Assembly (NCBI GenBank): GCA_024695225.1
Contig: JAILIO010000200.1
Coordinates: forward strand, 1-11,359
From: Lachnospiraceae bacterium
GTDB lineage: Bacteria > Bacillota > Clostridia > Lachnospirales > Lachnospiraceae
Reading direction: 5' to 3'
DNA length: 11,359 nt
Part shown: piece after piece, positions 1-5,984 of the stretch
Position numbering within the stretch: the stretch's first letter is position 1
Layout of the letters: each line of letters opens with the position of its first letter
Notes under the pieces: generated by a model
Databases searched by the model: none
Seen by the model: the letters and a program-made list of their open reading frames with translations, nothing else
What the model was told of the DNA's origin: nothing
Program-made: the position numbers and the translations under genes

Positions 1-1161
1 CCGGGCCTTGTCTGCTCCCGCTGCAACAGACGTGGTGCATCCGGACTGTATGCACGGGATCATTCGCACTTCCAAAAGTTCTCCCTCCCGGATCTTTGCC
101 TGTACCAGGCAGGTGTCCAGGGTTTTTGAATTAAACCAGAAATTCCCCAGGCTGTATATCACCGGAGTGTCCCCTATCCGGGCGACGGGCTGGAGGATGT
201 GGGGATGACAGCCTATTATCAGATCTGCACCGGCTTCTGCCATCTCCGGTCCCTGCTTCTGCTGCAGCCAGTCCACCTCCTCTTCATTTTCAGTACCCCA
301 GTGGATGCACACGATGACAAAATAGCCCAGAGCCTTCTCCTCGCTTATCCTCGCAAGAAGCTTTGTATTGTCCATGCACCTGAAGACCCCCGGGGAAGTC
401 GGAGTGGCTTCCCTGGTATCCGGGTTTGGAAGCCTCTCTATCTGGGTTGCGGAAAGCACAGACACCTTCGTGCCGCGGATATCGTATCTGGCGGCGGCCA
501 CAGCCTCTTCCAGATTCATTCCCGCCCCGATATATGTGACCCCCACATCATTCAGAGCCGAGAAAGTGTCAATAAGGGCTTCCTCCCCGTGATCGTAGGC
601 GTGGTTATTTGCAAGGGTCACCAGATCCACTCCCATGTCCAGGAGGTACCGGGCGCTGGAGGGCTCTGCCCGGAAGGTGTAGGTCTTTCCCTCAGTGGGA
701 AAACCGCGATTTGAATAGGGAAACTCGTTGTTTAGGACTGTCACATCTGACTGCCGCATCATTTCCAAAAGATCGTGAGAAATGACATTCTCCACATTGC
801 CCCCGGAGGACCTGAGGGTGCTCATGACTGCGTAATGGGGATCGAAGAGGATATCACCTCCAAAGGAAAAGGTCACGAAATCCTCCTCCGGCTCTGTAGT
901 CTCCGTCTCTACAGTATCCGTCACGGCGGATCCTTCGGAAGCACCTGCGTCCTCTGCCCTGTCTCCCTCATCAGATGAAGGCCGGGGGGCGATATCTTCC
1001 ACAGACGGAAGTCCGCTACCTCCGTCAGGGATCTCTTCAAACAGGGCTCCCTTCCCCTCTCTTCCCGGGGATCCCATAAGAACCGCGGACATGCAGATAA
1101 GCCCGGCGAGAACAACCGCCGAGAACGAGATCACAAATAATAACACGTGTTTCTTCTGCAT
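1..1161 (-). CDS. CapA-family (PGA_cap) membrane-anchored protein, C-terminus cut by window edge
   Basis: The reading frame stays open from 1161 to the left edge (387 codons, no stop). Residues 5-30 form one hydrophobic membrane anchor after a basic start (MQKKH). Residues 31-94 are a Ser/Asp/Glu-rich linker. The CapA fold follows: FGGDILFDPHY (about 100-110), NNEFPYS (144-150), TLANNHAYDHG (182-192), IHWGTENE (286-293), GCHPHILQPV (317-326) and YSLGNF (336-341). These Asp/His/Asn motifs are the hallmark of the PGA_cap family (calcineurin-like metallophosphatase fold). Members are linked to poly-gamma-glutamate capsules or act as cell-surface enzymes of unknown substrate. The start at 1161 is chosen because AAAGGA lies 7 nt upstream. 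An in-frame ATG at 1182 lacks a ribosome site and lies inside the tandem repeat. No capB or capC is visible, so a true capsule role is unproven. It follows the rplA terminator, so it probably has its own promoter. Confidence 0.93.
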   Translation of the reverse strand, partial: MQKKHVLLFVISFSAVVLAGLICMSAVLMGSPGREGKGALFEEIPDGGSGLPSVEDIAPRPSSDEGDRAEDAGASEGSAVTDTVETETTEPEEDFVTFSFGGDILFDPHYAVMSTLRSSGGNVENVISHDLLEMMRQSDVTVLNNEFPYSNRGFPTEGKTYTFRAEPSSARYLLDMGVDLVTLANNHAYDHGEEALIDTFSALNDVGVTYIGAGMNLEEAVAAARYDIRGTKVSVLSATQIERLPNPDTREATPTSPGVFRCMDNTKLLARISEEKALGYFVIVCIHWGTENEEEVDWLQQKQGPEMAEAGADLIIGCHPHILQPVARIGDTPVIYSLGNFWFNSKTLDTCLVQAKIREGELLEVRMIPCIQSGCTTSVAAGADKAR

Positions 1162-1177
1162 CTCCCGATCCTTTGCT

Positions 1178-1338
1178 GTCATAACGGTCCGTTTATGTCA
1201 TAACAGTCCGTTGCTGTCACAATGGTCCGTTGCTGTCACAATGGTCTGTTACTGTCACAATGGTCCGTCTATGTCACAACGGTCCGTTGCTGTCACAATG
1301 GTCCGTCTGTGTCATAACGGTCCGTTGCTGTCACAAAG
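1178..1338. repeat. 19-bp direct tandem repeat array, 8 full copies plus a partial ninth
   Basis: Units start at 1178, 1197, 1216, 1235, 1254, 1273, 1292, 1311 and 1330 (partial), with no spacers. The plus-strand consensus is GTCACAATGGTCCGTTGCT. Copies differ at a few positions, mainly CAC/CAT, AATGG/AACGG and the last four bases. Units with AACGG contain the 11-bp dyad AACGG-T-CCGTT. The array fills the gap between the rplA terminator and the CapA gene. Its last partial unit overlaps the terminator's T-tract and its first unit covers the alternative CapA start. Nineteen is not a multiple of three, so open frames across it are repeat artefacts. A degenerate copy may lie near 1387-1400. I see no clear sigma-A promoter in it. 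Confidence 0.95.
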
Positions 1339-1367
1339 CAAAACGGGCAGAGGTTACCCCCTGCCCG
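1335..1367 (-). terminator. Rho-independent terminator after rplA
   Basis: On the minus strand, CGGGCAGGGG and CCTCTGCCCG form a 10-bp stem (one G-T wobble) closed by a GTAA (GNRA-type) tetraloop. TTTTGCTTT follows. It begins 37 nt past the rplA stop and should end the rpmG-rplA transcript, separating it from the CapA gene. Confidence 0.88.
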
Positions 1368-1404
1368 ATCTTTGATGATTTAAATGATCACTGTCCGTTT
1401 GGGA

Positions 1405-2094
1405 TCAATATTTTGAGTTGTTGATCCTTACGCCGGGGCCCATGGTAGAAGCCACGGTCACGCTCTTCAGATACTGTCCCTTAAGGGTTGAAGGACGAGC
1501 CTTCAGCACTGCTTCCATAAGAGCGTTGAAGTTCTCAAGAAGCTTTTCCTCTGAGAAGGATGCCTTTCCGATCGGCACATGGATGATGTTTGCCTTATCC
1601 AGTCTGTACTCGATCTTACCGGCTTTGATCTCGTTGATAGCCTTGGTGACATCAGGTGTAACTGTTCCTGCCTTGGGGTTAGGCATAAGTCCTTTAGGAC
1701 CGAGGACCTTACCGAGACGTCCCACAACACCCATCATGTCAGGGGTTGCAACGACCACGTCGAAATCAAGCCATCCTTCGTTCTGGATCTTGGGGATCAG
1801 TTCCTCTCCGCCCACGTGATCAGCGCCTGCCGCTGTTGCCTCATCGATCTTGTCTCCCTTTGCGAACACCAGAACGCGTACGCTCTTTCCTGTTCCGTTG
1901 GGAAGGACAACAGCTCCTCTGACCTGCTGATCGGCGTGACGTCCGTCACATCCCGTCCTCAGGTGAAGTTCAACCGTTTCATCGAATTTTGAAGTAGAGG
2001 TCTTCTTCACAAGTGCAAGAGCCTCTGCAGGATCGTAGAGCTTTCCTCTTTCTACAAGTTTTGCTGCGTCCTGATATTTCTTTCCGCGTTTCAT
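1405..2094 (-). CDS. rplA: 50S ribosomal protein L1
   Basis: This 229-residue protein is full length for bacterial L1. It has the usual opening (MKRGKKYQDAAKLV), the ELHLRTGCDGRHADQQVRG strand region, VGRLGKVLGPKGLMPNPKAGTV in the middle, and the YRLDK...IHVPIGKASF segment near the end. L1 binds 23S rRNA helices 76-78 at the E-site stalk and helps release deacylated tRNA. In many bacteria it also represses its own operon by binding a mimic of that rRNA in the mRNA. The Shine-Dalgarno sequence GGAGG lies 7 nt before the start. It is the last gene of the rpmG-secE-nusG-rplK-rplA run. Unlike the common Bacillota order, a terminator follows rather than rplJ-rplL. Confidence 0.98.
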   Translation of the reverse strand: MKRGKKYQDAAKLVERGKLYDPAEALALVKKTSTSKFDETVELHLRTGCDGRHADQQVRGAVVLPNGTGKSVRVLVFAKGDKIDEATAAGADHVGGEELIPKIQNEGWLDFDVVVATPDMMGVVGRLGKVLGPKGLMPNPKAGTVTPDVTKAINEIKAGKIEYRLDKANIIHVPIGKASFSEEKLLENFNALMEAVLKARPSTLKGQYLKSVTVASTMGPGVRINNSKY

Positions 2095-2106
2095 ATATTT
2101 ACCTCC

Positions 2107-2139
2107 GTGTGGTCACACAGCCTTCTACAGGCCTCCCAC
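2107..2139 (-). promoter_or_regulatory. Possible second L1-binding RNA element before rplA
   Basis: On the minus strand GTGGGAGG (2139-2132) opens a structure in which GGCCT pairs with AGGCT around a GTAGA loop. Outer GTGG pairs with CCAC (2112-2109), leaving an asymmetric internal loop. The GTGGGAG...ACCAC framework matches the L1-binding region of 23S rRNA, as does the element before rplK. It ends only a few bases before the rplA Shine-Dalgarno, so bound L1 could block initiation. The 3' side (TGACCAC) is less like the rRNA (ATACCAC) than in the upstream copy. This is inference. Confidence 0.45.
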
Positions 2140-2196
2140 TCTGATATCCGTCTGGTTACTTTCAGTCCGTGACTGCAAATAAAAGGCTCAAGCCCC

Positions 2197-2622
2197 TCAG
2201 TCTTCGACTGTTACTCCCATACTGCGGGCTGTTCCAGCAAGCATGCTCATGGCTGCTTCCACACTTGCCGCGTTGAGATCGGGCATCTTTGTCTCAGCCA
2301 GTTCTCTCAGCTTGTCCTTCTTTATGGAAGCCACCTTTGTCTTGTTGGGTTCTCCCGAACCGGACTGGATACCGCAGGCCTTTTTGATGAGCTCTGCCGC
2401 AGGGGGCTGCTTCGTGATAAATGTGAAGCTCCTGTCGGCATAGACCGTGATGATCACGGGGATCAGCATATCGCCCATGCTGGCCGTCTGTGCGTTAAAC
2501 GCCTTTGTGAACTGCACGATATTCACACCGTGCTGTCCAAGTGCAGGACCTACCGGGGGCGCGGGTGTTGCCTTGCCTGCCGGGATCTGCAGCTTGATAA
2601 AACCTGTTACTTTTTTCGCCAT
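2197..2622 (-). CDS. rplK: 50S ribosomal protein L11
   Basis: The product has 141 residues, the normal length. The N-terminal domain carries KLQIPAGKATPAPPVGPALGQHGVNI, the proline-rich region contacted by thiostrepton-type drugs and translation factors. The C-terminal RNA-binding domain includes AACGIQSGSGEPNK-like sequence and ends MLAGTARSMGVTVED. L11 binds the GTPase-associated centre of 23S rRNA and is required for ribosome-dependent activation of long RelA/Rel enzymes. AGGAGGTG sits 7 nt before the start. The gene lies 97 nt after nusG, with an L1-type leader between, and 102 nt before rplA. Confidence 0.98.
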   Translation of the reverse strand: MAKKVTGFIKLQIPAGKATPAPPVGPALGQHGVNIVQFTKAFNAQTASMGDMLIPVIITVYADRSFTFITKQPPAAELIKKACGIQSGSGEPNKTKVASIKKDKLRELAETKMPDLNAASVEAAMSMLAGTARSMGVTVED

Positions 2623-2644
2623 TATGGCACCTCCTGTATTCTTC

Positions 2645-2687
2645 GTGGTAGTATCGCCGCTTCCCGATTGAAGACGGCTCCCACCCT
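2645..2687 (-). promoter_or_regulatory. L1 ribosomal-protein leader (L1 operator) before rplK
   Basis: The minus strand reads GGTGGGAG (2685-2678), then a hairpin in which GCCG-(T)-CTTC pairs with GAAGCGGC-type sequence around AATCGG, then GATACTACCAC (ending 2645). GTGG pairs with CCAC to close the element. E. coli 23S rRNA at the L1 stalk has GGUGGGAGG...AAAUACCACC in the same arrangement, so this is very probably the autogenous L1 binding site. It lies about 20 nt before the rplK start codon. The likely effect is translational repression of rplK-rplA when L1 is in excess. Confidence 0.75.
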
Positions 2688-2720
2688 GGAACCATACCTA
2701 ACTGTCCGATCAATGAAAGA

Positions 2721-3419
2721 TCATTTCATGCTCTTTACTTCCGCAAAACTGATCTCTACCGGTGTATCTCGACCGAATATCTCCACATTTATGGTGGCCG
2801 TCTGCTTGCTGTAATCCATGCGCTGTACCACGCCGATGGTATCCTTCCAGACACCTGCCACCACTGAAATGGTATCTCCTTCGCTGAAATCCACCGAGAT
2901 GGTGCCGCTGGTCTGGAATCCCAGAGCCTTCATCTCAGCGTCCGAAAGGGGAACAGGCTTGCTCCCCGGTCCCACAAATCCGGTGACTCCCCGGGTGTTG
3001 CGGGCGACATACCATGTATCCTCGTTCATTATCATATTGATCAGGACATAACCGGGGAACATCTTCTTGCTGACGGTCTTTCTCACTCCGTCCTTCTGCT
3101 CCACCACGTCCCGCATGGGAACCCTGACCTTGAAGATCTGATCCTCCAGATGGCTGTTCTCTATAGCCTTCTCCAGATTGGTCTTGACCTTGTTCTCATA
3201 GCCTGAATAGGTGTGCACCACATACCACTTGCCCTTTGACTCAGGCTCTTCGCTCTCCTGATCTGCAGTATCTGTGGTCATCTCTTCGGACACGCCATCC
3301 GCAGACTCTGCAGAAGATGCGGTCTCCACCTCATCAGTGGATGCTGTTTCCGCTGCAGGCGCCGTATTATCAGCAGCTTCTGTCATAGTTTCCTTCATAT
3401 CAGAAGTTTCTTCAGCCAT
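2721..3419 (-). CDS. nusG: Transcription termination/antitermination factor NusG with acidic N-terminal extension
   Basis: Residues 64-232 are a normal NusG: the NGN domain starts KWYVVHTYSGYENKVKTNLE and includes KKMFPGYVLINM and the RNTRGVTGFVG segment. The KOW domain (GDTISVVAGVWKDTIGVVQ) follows near the C-terminus. NusG binds RNA polymerase at the clamp and affects pausing, elongation and coupling. Residues 1-63 are unusual: about twenty Asp/Glu, rich in Thr/Ser/Ala, one early Lys, no hydrophobic segment, and presumably disordered. The start at 3419 has GGAG 8 nt upstream. I saw no convincing ribosome site directly before the NGN domain, so the extension is probably translated. It lies 137 nt after secE. 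Confidence 0.97.
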   Translation of the reverse strand: MAEETSDMKETMTEAADNTAPAAETASTDEVETASSAESADGVSEEMTTDTADQESEEPESKGKWYVVHTYSGYENKVKTNLEKAIENSHLEDQIFKVRVPMRDVVEQKDGVRKTVSKKMFPGYVLINMIMNEDTWYVARNTRGVTGFVGPGSKPVPLSDAEMKALGFQTSGTISVDFSEGDTISVVAGVWKDTIGVVQRMDYSKQTATINVEIFGRDTPVEISFAEVKSMK

Positions 3420-3472
3420 CTTGCATTCTCCATTAAGGTTCGACTCATCCCTTCACAAAGCACATAAAACTT

Positions 3473-3494
3473 ATGTCTGAACGCATCCAGACAT
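3473..3494 (-). other. Hairpin in the secE-nusG gap
   Basis: ATGTCTG and CAGACAT form a perfect 7-bp stem around an 8-nt loop. AAGTTTTATG follows, with only four T in a row. It lies in the 137-nt gap 3420-3556, which otherwise holds only the nusG ribosome site. It is too T-poor for a confident terminator. It may be an RNA processing or pausing element, or chance. Confidence 0.35.
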
Positions 3495-3556
3495 GTCCTC
3501 CAAAGAGACTTCATCGTCAAAAAAGATGTACAGTACCCTTAAGCCGTTCCCGCAGG

Positions 3557-3754
3557 TTACAGTTTGATAAGAAAATCGACACCATACTGGAAAGCCATAT
3601 CCAAAAGAGCGATAAGAGCTCCCACTATCACGGATATGACAGTCACTGCAAATGTCTGTTTCCCAACTTCCCTGGGAGTCGGCCATGTGATCTTTGCAAA
3701 CTCAGCCTTTACGCCTTCGAAAAAGCCGGTCTTCTTCACATTTTTATCGGCCAT
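3557..3754 (-). CDS. secE: Preprotein translocase subunit SecE
   Basis: A 65-residue single-span SecE, the short form usual in Bacillota. The conserved amphipathic helix and hinge (FFEGVKAEFAKITWPTPREV, residues 11-30) come before one membrane span (about 35-55, TVISVIVGALIALLDMAF). SecE clamps the SecY halves together in the SecYEG channel. AAGGAG lies inside the 3' end of rpmG and only one base separates the two genes, so they are likely translationally coupled. The rpmG-secE-nusG order is conserved in bacteria. Confidence 0.97.
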   Translation of the reverse strand: MADKNVKKTGFFEGVKAEFAKITWPTPREVGKQTFAVTVISVIVGALIALLDMAFQYGVDFLIKL

Positions 3755-3755
3755 A

Positions 3756-3905
3756 TCACTTGGTCTCCTTATGCATCGTGTGCCTGCGGCAGAAAGGGCA
3801 GTACTTCTTTATCTCCATCCTGTCGGGATGGGTCTTCTTGTCCTTTGTGGTATTGTAATTGCGGTTCTTGCACTCCGTGCACTCAAGTGTGATCTTAGTA
3901 CGCAT
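3756..3905 (-). CDS. rpmG: 50S ribosomal protein L33, zinc-binding form
   Basis: I translated this 49-residue frame by hand: it opens MRTKITLECTECKNRNYNTT and ends KKYCPFCRRHTMHKETK. Cys9, Cys12, Cys36 and Cys39 make the two CxxC knuckles of the zinc-ribbon (C+) L33 type, which zinc-starved bacteria replace with a cysteine-free paralogue. GGAGG lies 5 nt before the start. It is the first gene of the leftward operon and is followed immediately by secE. Confidence 0.96.
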   Translation of the reverse strand: MRTKITLECTECKNRNYNTTKDKKTHPDRMEIKKYCPFCRRHTMHKETK

Positions 3906-4010
3906 CGTTTCCTCCAAAATAGCTGTGAAAGCCTAACCTTCAGGCTATGCGCCGCAAAGCCCGGTGCCAGCTTTTCTTCAGCAAAAAAAATAGGCTATCC
4001 GCCCAACAAC
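3906..4010 (-). other. 5' leader of the rpmG operon with possible alternative hairpins
   Basis: About 105 nt lie between the predicted transcription start (near 4010) and rpmG. On the minus strand ATAGCCT occurs twice (near 3997-3991 and 3948-3942), and AGGCT occurs once (3934-3930). AGGCT can pair with the nearer copy (7 bp, 3946-3930) or with the farther one (AGCCTA with TAGGCT). A run of eight T (3990-3983) follows the first copy. A hairpin with GCaCCG/CGGcGC arms lies between. The element could be an attenuator, but its stems are short and I do not match it to a known riboswitch. Confidence 0.3.
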
Positions 4011-4016
4011 AATGAG

Positions 4017-4045
4017 AATTTACCACTTATAATGAACACTGTCAA
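4017..4045 (-). promoter_or_regulatory. Sigma-A type promoter for rpmG-secE-nusG-rplK-rplA
   Basis: On the minus strand a perfect TTGACA (4045-4040) is followed by a 17-bp spacer and TAAATT (4022-4017). Transcription would start near 4010. It is divergent from the ridA promoter. The stretch between them (4046-4181) shows only short GC-rich inverted repeats and no gene. Confidence 0.75.
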
Positions 4046-4181
4046 GGATTATTTTTGAAATGACCGGGGCAGATCCGGGGCCCTGCCTTAACCTCCCGTG
4101 CCACTGCCGGCACAGCTGTATCCGCAGTTCTGTCTGTCCTTATTTATCAGAAGTTCTGCAGGAAGCCTTATGATCCATCGC

Positions 4182-4211
4182 TTTACTACATATCGGGAGA
4201 GGTGGTATAAT
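4182..4211 (+). promoter_or_regulatory. Probable promoter for ridA and the downstream signalling genes
   Basis: TATAAT at 4206-4211 is preceded by TGG, giving an extended -10 (TGN-TATAAT). A weak -35 (TTTACT, 4182-4187) lies 18 bp upstream. A perfect 10-bp palindrome, TCATTAATGA (4233-4242), sits just after the expected start and could be an operator, though AT-rich palindromes arise easily by chance. No other promoter of this quality was seen before 10793. Confidence 0.65.
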
Positions 4212-4274
4212 TTGGCATTATTGTATCATTTTTCATTAATGATTTAAACAACATCCTGCAAGGAGGACACAAAT

Positions 4275-4652
4275 ATGAAGAAAATATCCACAGATACAGC
4301 GCCTGCTGCCATCGGTCCTTATTCACAGGCCATAGACACGGGCTCGATCGTATTTCTCTCGGGACAGATCCCCATCGATCCCGGGACCGGTTCCCTGAAA
4401 GGAGAAAACATCGCCGAACAGGCAGAACAATCCTGCAAAAATGTGGGAGAGATCCTGAAAGCCGCAGGTCTTGGATTTGAAGATGTGGTAAAGACCACCT
4501 GCTTTCTCTCCGATATGAAAGATTTCGCCGCGTTTAATGAAGTATACGCCGGCTATTTCACCGGAAAGCCCGCCAGAAGCTGTGTGGAAGCGAAACTCCC
4601 CAAGGGCGCCCTCTGTGAGATAGAAGCAGTTGCGATCCGCAAACAGGCATGA
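4275..4652 (+). CDS. ridA: RidA-family (YjgF/YER057c/UK114) enamine/imine deaminase
   Basis: The 125-residue protein is full length for the family. It shows GPYSQAI (14-20), FLSGQIPIDPGTG (27-39), and the signature region KPARSCVEAKLPKGALCEIEA (98-118) with Arg101, the active-site arginine, and a nearby conserved Glu. RidA trimers hydrolyse reactive 2-aminoacrylate and other enamines made by PLP enzymes such as threonine/serine dehydratase, protecting those enzymes. AAGGAGG lies 9 nt before the start. It is the first gene of the rightward unit, 33 nt before the alarmone synthetase, with no terminator between. The pairing may reflect amino-acid stress, which is inference. Confidence 0.95.
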   Translation: MKKISTDTAPAAIGPYSQAIDTGSIVFLSGQIPIDPGTGSLKGENIAEQAEQSCKNVGEILKAAGLGFEDVVKTTCFLSDMKDFAAFNEVYAGYFTGKPARSCVEAKLPKGALCEIEAVAIRKQA

Positions 4653-4685
4653 TTTCCTGCTGCCGTCGGAATATGAGGATAAATT

Positions 4686-5309
4686 ATGGATGATTTTTAT
4701 AACAGTCTCCCTGCAGAGGAGGATCCGGAGGACATTTACGGCGGTCTCCGGCCGGAGATGGCAAAGGCCATGAACTCACTCAAAGACGAGATCGACAGGT
4801 TCAGGAAAGAGACCATGGAAAGAGACCTGGACGACCCTGTGGATCACGTGCTGGCAAGGATAAAGGACGAGGACAGCATGATCGACAAGCTGTCCAGGAA
4901 GAAGCTTCCCATAAACGCGAGATCCGCCCTCTGTGAAGTACACGACGCCATAGGGATCAGGATCGTCTGCCCTTTCATAAACGACGTCTACGCCGTCAGC
5001 GAATACCTCAGATCCAGGAGAGATCTGGAGATCGTCCTGGAGAAAGATTACATAAAACAGGCGAAAGAAAACGGCTACAGGAGTTTGCATATGATCATCC
5101 GGGAAAAGCACGGTTTTTTTGCGGAGGTGCAGATACGCACCATATCCATGGACACCTGGGCTGCCCTGGAGCACGCCATGCGCTACAAGCACGACATAGG
5201 AGGAAACACTGAACTGATCGCCAGGGAACTGAAACGCTGCGCGGATGAACTGGCATCCACGGATCTGTCTCTCCAGACCATAAGAGACATGATACGGCAG
5301 GCAAAATAA
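4686..5309 (+). CDS. Small alarmone synthetase, RelQ/YjbM-like (p)ppGpp synthetase
   Basis: The 207-residue protein is close to the ~210 usual for RelQ. It contains only the RelA/SpoT synthetase domain: no HD hydrolase and no TGS/ACT regulatory domains. Motifs are HDAIGIRIVCPFINDVYAV (86-104), EKDYIKQAKENGYRSLHMII (119-138) and AEVQIRTISMDTWAALEH (146-163). Glu147 in EVQIRT is the catalytic glutamate position, and Tyr131 of NGYRSLH stacks on the acceptor nucleotide. The family transfers pyrophosphate from ATP to GDP/GTP (or GMP) to make (p)ppGpp, and RelQ forms tetramers with an allosteric site. AGGA lies 6-7 nt before the start. It sits between ridA and a two-component pair, 15 nt before the regulator. 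No hydrolase lies in the window. Confidence 0.93.
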   Translation: MDDFYNSLPAEEDPEDIYGGLRPEMAKAMNSLKDEIDRFRKETMERDLDDPVDHVLARIKDEDSMIDKLSRKKLPINARSALCEVHDAIGIRIVCPFINDVYAVSEYLRSRRDLEIVLEKDYIKQAKENGYRSLHMIIREKHGFFAEVQIRTISMDTWAALEHAMRYKHDIGGNTELIARELKRCADELASTDLSLQTIRDMIRQAK

Positions 5310-5324
5310 AAGGGACTGATTTTA

Positions 5325-5984
5325 ATGAAAATACTTTTGGCAGAAGATACAAAAGACCTTTCAAGAGCCGTCACCGCTGTGCTGAAACACGAAGGCTACG
5401 ATGTGGACCAGGCATTTGACGGCGCTGAGGCTTCAGGTCTGTTAAACAGGAACGGCTACGACATTGTGCTGTTGGATGTTATGATGCCCGAAAAAGACGG
5501 TCTCACAGTACTCTCGGAGATGAGGGACGCAGGAGATCTCACGCCGGTGCTGATGCTCACGGCAAAGGCGGAGATTGATGACCGGGTGGCAGGGCTTGAC
5601 GGCGGCGCGGATGATTACCTTACAAAGCCCTTCGCCATGAAGGAACTGCTGGCCAGGATCCGCTCCCTGACCAGAAGACAGAAATCCTACGAGGGTGAGG
5701 ATCTTAAATACGGAGACATCGTGCTCTCCCCCTCTGATTTTTCCATCTCATGCATGAATTCGGTGAGACTCTCCATAAAGGAGTACGAACTCATGAGGAC
5801 CTTCATACTCCACAGCGGCAAGGAGCTGGACTGCAGTTTCCTCACCGAACATGTTTGGGAAGGGGATCCGGACGCAGACAAAGACACGGTATTCCTGTAT
5901 GTGTCATACCTCAGAGGAAAGCTTTCCTCCGTGGGCTCGGAAACGCTCATTTCAGAAAAGGACGGGGTTTACACCTTCAGATGA
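5325..5984 (+). CDS. OmpR/PhoB-family response regulator
   Basis: The 219-residue protein has a receiver (1-118) with acidic pair Glu7-Asp8, phospho-acceptor Asp51 in LLDVMMP, Thr79 in LTAKAE and Lys101 in LTKPF, so all switch residues are present. Residues about 125-219 are a winged-helix DNA-binding domain, with SIKEYELMRTFILHSGKE and DKDTVFLYVSYLRGKL (recognition helix). The C-terminal wing is SEKDGVYTFR instead of the common RGVGYRL, so DNA contacts may differ. AAGGGA lies 9 nt before the start. Its stop overlaps the kinase start (ATGA), indicating translational coupling to its cognate sensor. Its targets are unknown. Confidence 0.95.
   Translation: MKILLAEDTKDLSRAVTAVLKHEGYDVDQAFDGAEASGLLNRNGYDIVLLDVMMPEKDGLTVLSEMRDAGDLTPVLMLTAKAEIDDRVAGLDGGADDYLTKPFAMKELLARIRSLTRRQKSYEGEDLKYGDIVLSPSDFSISCMNSVRLSIKEYELMRTFILHSGKELDCSFLTEHVWEGDPDADKDTVFLYVSYLRGKLSSVGSETLISEKDGVYTFR

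Noticed and set aside
199..714. Plus-strand open frame of 171 codons
   Set aside because: It is antisense to the CapA reading frame, whose motifs are unmistakable.
1178..1338. CRISPR array or plasmid iteron origin
   Set aside because: There are no spacers, and no replication-initiator gene or AT-rich unwinding element nearby. The flanks are chromosomal housekeeping genes.
1091..1424. Plus-strand open frames with repeated VTMVRLCHNGPLL-like peptides
   Set aside because: They arise from translating the 19-bp tandem array and lack a ribosome site. The array explains the repetition.
3274..3480. Plus-strand Ser/Ala/Val-rich open frame with hydrophobic stretch
   Set aside because: It is the mirror of the acidic Ser/Thr/Ala-rich NusG extension. 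Biased codons on one strand produce the open frame on the other.
4046..4181. Small RNA or tRNA between the divergent promoters
   Set aside because: Only short inverted repeats (such as GTGCC/GGCAC) are visible. There is no cloverleaf and no terminator-like end.
5750..5980. Longer N-terminus for the histidine kinase
   Set aside because: It overlaps the regulator gene in another frame and gives an unrelated Arg/His-rich peptide. ATG 5981 begins just before the first membrane span and gives the usual ATGA coupling.
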